DNA of 7,429 bases from contig DMYQ01000016.1 of assembly GCA_003482555.1 (NCBI GenBank), positions 29,806 to 37,234 of the forward strand, read 5' to 3'. Under the pieces are notes generated by a model, which did no database searches, was not told where the DNA came from, and saw nothing but the letters and a program-made list of their open reading frames with translations. Source of the DNA: Janthinobacterium sp. GTDB lineage: Bacteria > Pseudomonadota > Gammaproteobacteria > Burkholderiales > Burkholderiaceae_D. A program made the position numbers and the translations under genes. Shown here one piece after another: positions 5,410 through 7,429 of this stretch (position 1 is its first letter; each line of letters starts with the position of its first letter).

Positions 5410-6369
5410 CTAGCCCAGCCAGACCGCGCCGGACAAGAGCAATAGCAACAGCATCCACAGCAGCAAGGCGCGCCACACCAGGCCGACCGTGCTTTGCAGC
5501 GCGCGCACGCTGGGTTCTTCGCCCGGCAAGCTTTCCGACTCGCTGTCGGTGGTGTCGACCGTGGCGGCGTCGACCGGCAAGACCTTGGCCGCGTTTTCCA
5601 GCGGCGTGCCCAGGCGCACGCCCATGGCGCCGCCGCCGGCGGACAAGATGATGCCGATGGCCTCGTCCTGCCAACGGTCGGCGAAATTGCGCCAGGCGTA
5701 GATGGCATCCTCGAAATTGCCGACCACGGCGAAGGCGACGGCCGTCAGGCGGGCCGGGATCCAGTCTATCCAGTAAAAGGCGCGCGCCGCGAACTGGCCG
5801 AAGGCTTCGTTGCGCATGTGTTCGGGTTCGTTCCAGGCGCGCGCCAGATATTCGGCCACGCGGTACATGACGGCGCAGGCAGGCCCGAGCGGCATCAAGA
5901 ACCAGAAGAAGACGCCGAAGACGTTGCGGTGCGTGGTGATCAGGGACTTCTCGACGGCGATGCGGGCGATTTCGCCCGCTTCCATGCCGACCGTGTCCAG
6001 CTTGGTCCATTCGGCCAGCAGAGTGCGGGCGGTGGCCTCGTCGCCGGCGTTCAGGGCCAGCTGGATCGAGGTGAAGTAATGGCTGTAGTGGCGGAAGCCC
6101 AGGGTCAGGTAGACGATCAGGATGTTCCAGGCGATGGCCACCAGCTTCCAGTCGTAATGGATCAAGACCCAGTAGATCAGCGCGGTCGGCAACATCAGCG
6201 CGCCCATCATCAGGAACCAGCCCAGGCGGCCATGCCGCGGGTGGCCGGCGTTGAACCAGGTCTCCATGCGCATCGCTAGGCTCTTGATTTCGGCGTAGAT
6301 GGGATTATCCGCACGCAGCGGCTTGAGTTGTTCGATCAGTAGCGCGCAAAGAATGGATAGAAATGTCAT
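5410..6369 (-). CDS. CobD/CbiB-family integral membrane protein
   Basis: This 319-residue membrane protein resembles the CbiB/CobD family, which in cobalamin synthesis joins adenosylcobyric acid to an aminopropanol arm. Hydrophobic segments lie at about 2-14, 50-71, 75-95, 150-173 and 300-318. Family-like stretches are EIARIAVEKSL (133-143), FGVFFWFLMPLGPACAVMYR (151-170) and DWIPARLTAVAFAV (202-215), the last matching the PARLTAL motif of CbiB. Residues 270-290 are an acidic, low-complexity linker before the final helix. No other cobalamin gene is nearby, and betaproteobacterial relatives are often annotated only as CobD/CbiB family, so true cobinamide synthase activity is doubtful; AmpE-like proteins are an alternative. 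The ATG at 6369 is chosen over the adjacent TTG at 6372 because AAGGA lies six bases before it. It follows the Nudix gene by 80 bases and may share its transcript. Confidence 0.88.
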   Translation of the reverse strand: MTFLSILCALLIEQLKPLRADNPIYAEIKSLAMRMETWFNAGHPRHGRLGWFLMMGALMLPTALIYWVLIHYDWKLVAIAWNILIVYLTLGFRHYSHYFTSIQLALNAGDEATARTLLAEWTKLDTVGMEAGEIARIAVEKSLITTHRNVFGVFFWFLMPLGPACAVMYRVAEYLARAWNEPEHMRNEAFGQFAARAFYWIDWIPARLTAVAFAVVGNFEDAIYAWRNFADRWQDEAIGIILSAGGGAMGVRLGTPLENAAKVLPVDAATVDTTDSESESLPGEEPSVRALQSTVGLVWRALLLWMLLLLLLSGAVWLG

Positions 6370-6449
6370 CAAACGTCCTTTTAGTCAGCAATGCCGTAAT
6401 GCCCGCTACGATAACGCAGTGCAGTGCCGGAATCAAACTTATTACAAAA

Positions 6450-7112
6450 CTATGCCCGCAGGAAGTGGAACAGGTTGCGCAGCATGCCCGCCGTCGCGCC
6501 CCAGATATAGAAGCGATCATACGGCATGGCGTAGAAAGAGCGCCGGCCTTCGGGCAGCACGCTCGACAGGCGCTGGTGGTTCAAGCCATCCATCAGGAAG
6601 GCCAGCGGCACTTCAAAGATCTCGGCCACCTCGTTCGGATCGGCGCGCAAGTCGAACGGCGGCGTCACCAGGGCCACCACGGGCGTGACGCAAAAGCCGG
6701 TGATGGTGTGGTAGTCGGGCAAGGTGCCAAGCACCTCGACGTGGCGCCGCGCCAGTCCCACCTCTTCCTCGCTCTCGCGCAGGGCCGTGTCGATGGCCGA
6801 GGCGTCGTCCGGCTCGGCGCGCCCGCCGGGGAAGCTGACCTGGCCGCCGTGCTTGCTCAAGTGGGCGGTGCGCAAAGTCAGCAGCATGGTCACGCCCTCT
6901 TCGCGCAAGACCAGCGGCACCAGCACCGAGGCGCGGGTGGTGCGCGGGCCGCGCTGGCGCGATTCGTCGGCCGCCTCCGGCACCCAGGGCGGCGGATCGG
7001 CGAAGCGGCGCCGCAGCCAGTCCGGCCGCAGCCGTTCGGGCGCGACGGCCGCTTCGCCGGCGATCGCATCGATCGGCAATTGTTGGGGATCGAACAGGAT
7101 GGTCGTAGCCAA
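6450..7112 (-). CDS. Nudix hydrolase, CoA pyrophosphatase type
   Basis: This 220-residue cytoplasmic enzyme is predicted to split coenzyme A or its oxidised or acyl forms into a phosphopantetheine part and 3',5'-ADP. The UPF0035 signature of this Nudix branch is at residues 77-97 (LLTLRTAHLSKHGGQVSFPG plus G). The Nudix box is at 96-120 and ends in ALRESEEEVGL, with metal-binding Glu residues in REsEEE. The first acidic position of the general Nudix box falls in EPDD rather than at the textbook Glu, which is normal for this branch. The start is a TTG at 7112: an in-frame TAA lies three codons upstream, GGAGG lies nine bases before the TTG, and no earlier ATG or GTG exists. It lies 74 bases after rplS, beyond that gene's terminator, and 80 bases before the CobD/CbiB-like gene. 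Confidence 0.93.
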   Translation of the reverse strand: MATTILFDPQQLPIDAIAGEAAVAPERLRPDWLRRRFADPPPWVPEAADESRQRGPRTTRASVLVPLVLREEGVTMLLTLRTAHLSKHGGQVSFPGGRAEPDDASAIDTALRESEEEVGLARRHVEVLGTLPDYHTITGFCVTPVVALVTPPFDLRADPNEVAEIFEVPLAFLMDGLNHQRLSSVLPEGRRSFYAMPYDRFYIWGATAGMLRNLFHFLRA

Positions 7113-7135
7113 TGCGTGTTACCTCCGCTCAAAAC

Positions 7136-7163
7136 AAAAAAAGGGGCACCAGCGGCGCCCCTT
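7136..7163 (-). terminator. Intrinsic terminator of rplS
   Basis: Read leftward, AAGGGGCGCC (7163-7154) and GGTGCCCCTT (7150-7141) pair into a 10-bp stem with one G-U wobble and a 3-base loop, followed at once by five more T residues (7140-7136). The hairpin begins 23 bases after the rplS stop. This is the strongest terminator in the window and marks the end of the ribosomal-protein transcript. Confidence 0.92.
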
Positions 7164-7186
7164 CTTCCAAACACAGGCGCCAGAAA

Positions 7187-7429
7187 TTAAGCGCTTGCTT
7201 TCGCGACAACGCGACGTTGTGGCAATTTCTCTTTGATACGCGCCGATTTACCCGAACGCTCACGCAGATAGTACAGCTTGGCGCGGCGAACGTCACCACG
7301 GCGTTTCACTTCGATCGAAGCGATCAGCGGCGAGTACAACTGGAACGTACGCTCGACGCCTTCGCCGGACGAGATCTTGCGAACGATAAAGTTCGAGTTC
7401 AAGCCGCGGTTACGACGGGAGATGACGAC
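7187..7429 (-). CDS. rplS: 50S ribosomal protein L19, C-terminal part (runs off the right edge)
   Basis: The last 80 codons of ribosomal protein L19 are present; the start lies beyond the right edge. L19 sits at the 30S-50S interface and supports subunit bridges. The identity is clear from RNRGLNSNFIVRKISSGEGV, ERTFQLYSPLIASIEVKRRG and DVRRAKLYYLRERSGKSARI, the conserved core of the family. The tail KEKLPQRRVVAKASA extends past the usual E. coli end (about KERLN), a short basic extension of the kind seen in betaproteobacteria. Translation ends at TAA (7187-7189), followed by a strong terminator. In many bacteria rplS closes an operon with rpsP, rimM and trmD, which would lie to the right. Confidence 0.97.
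   Translation of the reverse strand, partial: VVISRRNRGLNSNFIVRKISSGEGVERTFQLYSPLIASIEVKRRGDVRRAKLYYLRERSGKSARIKEKLPQRRVVAKASA

Noticed and set aside
3683..5413. 576-codon open frame on the plus strand
   Set aside because: It covers the antisense of the binding protein, the DUF3579 gene and two intergenic gaps. A real gene would not span these units, and it shows no recognisable motif.
5494..6279. 261-codon plus-strand frame opposite the CbiB-like gene
   Set aside because: It is antisense to a membrane protein with clear family motifs; the translation is low-complexity.
6363..7190. 275-codon plus-strand frame opposite the Nudix gene
   Set aside because: It is antisense to a protein with intact UPF0035 and Nudix signatures, and it crosses the rplS terminator.

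Overview
The window looks like chromosomal DNA from a GC-rich betaproteobacterium, most likely the Oxalobacteraceae (Janthinobacterium, Massilia or Duganella type). The basis is protein style: an L19 with a short basic C-terminal extension, the run rplS / CoA pyrophosphatase / CobD-CbiB-like membrane protein, and a DUF3579 protein, which I know mainly from betaproteobacteria. The genus is inferred. Seven protein genes are visible: six on the minus strand and one (the GntR regulator) on the plus strand. No tRNA, rRNA, CRISPR array, insertion sequence or prophage gene was seen.

Layout from left to right. (a) 1-1904, minus: the N-terminal two thirds of a TonB-dependent outer-membrane receptor that runs off the left edge. 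(b) 1905-2315: a divergent control region, AT-rich near 2038-2098, with helically phased short repeats. (c) 2316-3056, plus: a GntR-family regulator of the HutC/UTRA type. (d) 3090-3539, minus: a two-CBS-domain protein, convergent with the regulator and preceded by a perfect FNR/Anr-type box. (e) 3635-4648, minus: an exported ABC-type substrate-binding protein with no permease or ATPase beside it. (f) 4825-5169, minus: a DUF3579 protein. (g) 5410-6369, minus: a CobD/CbiB-family membrane protein. (h) 6450-7112, minus: a Nudix CoA pyrophosphatase with a TTG start. (i) 7187-7429, minus: the C-terminal part of ribosomal protein L19, with a strong intrinsic terminator at 7136-7163.

How the parts fit. 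The receptor and the GntR regulator form a divergent pair that resembles a sugar-uptake locus. The receptor belongs to the subfamily tied to oligosaccharide import in Xanthomonas and Caulobacter, and UTRA regulators often sense sugar phosphates, so amino-sugar or chito-oligosaccharide uptake is a reasonable but unproven reading. The right half is housekeeping: L19, coenzyme A/nucleotide clean-up and a CbiB-like membrane protein. The middle holds stand-alone genes, of which the CBS gene is probably induced at low oxygen.

No clearly new multi-gene system is visible. The most useful leads are the FNR-type box at 3610-3623, the repeat-rich receptor/regulator control region, the 5' leader hairpin of the receptor, and the 12-bp tandem repeat at the start of the binding-protein gene. 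Several long open frames antisense to these genes (up to 682 codons) are composition artefacts and are not annotated.
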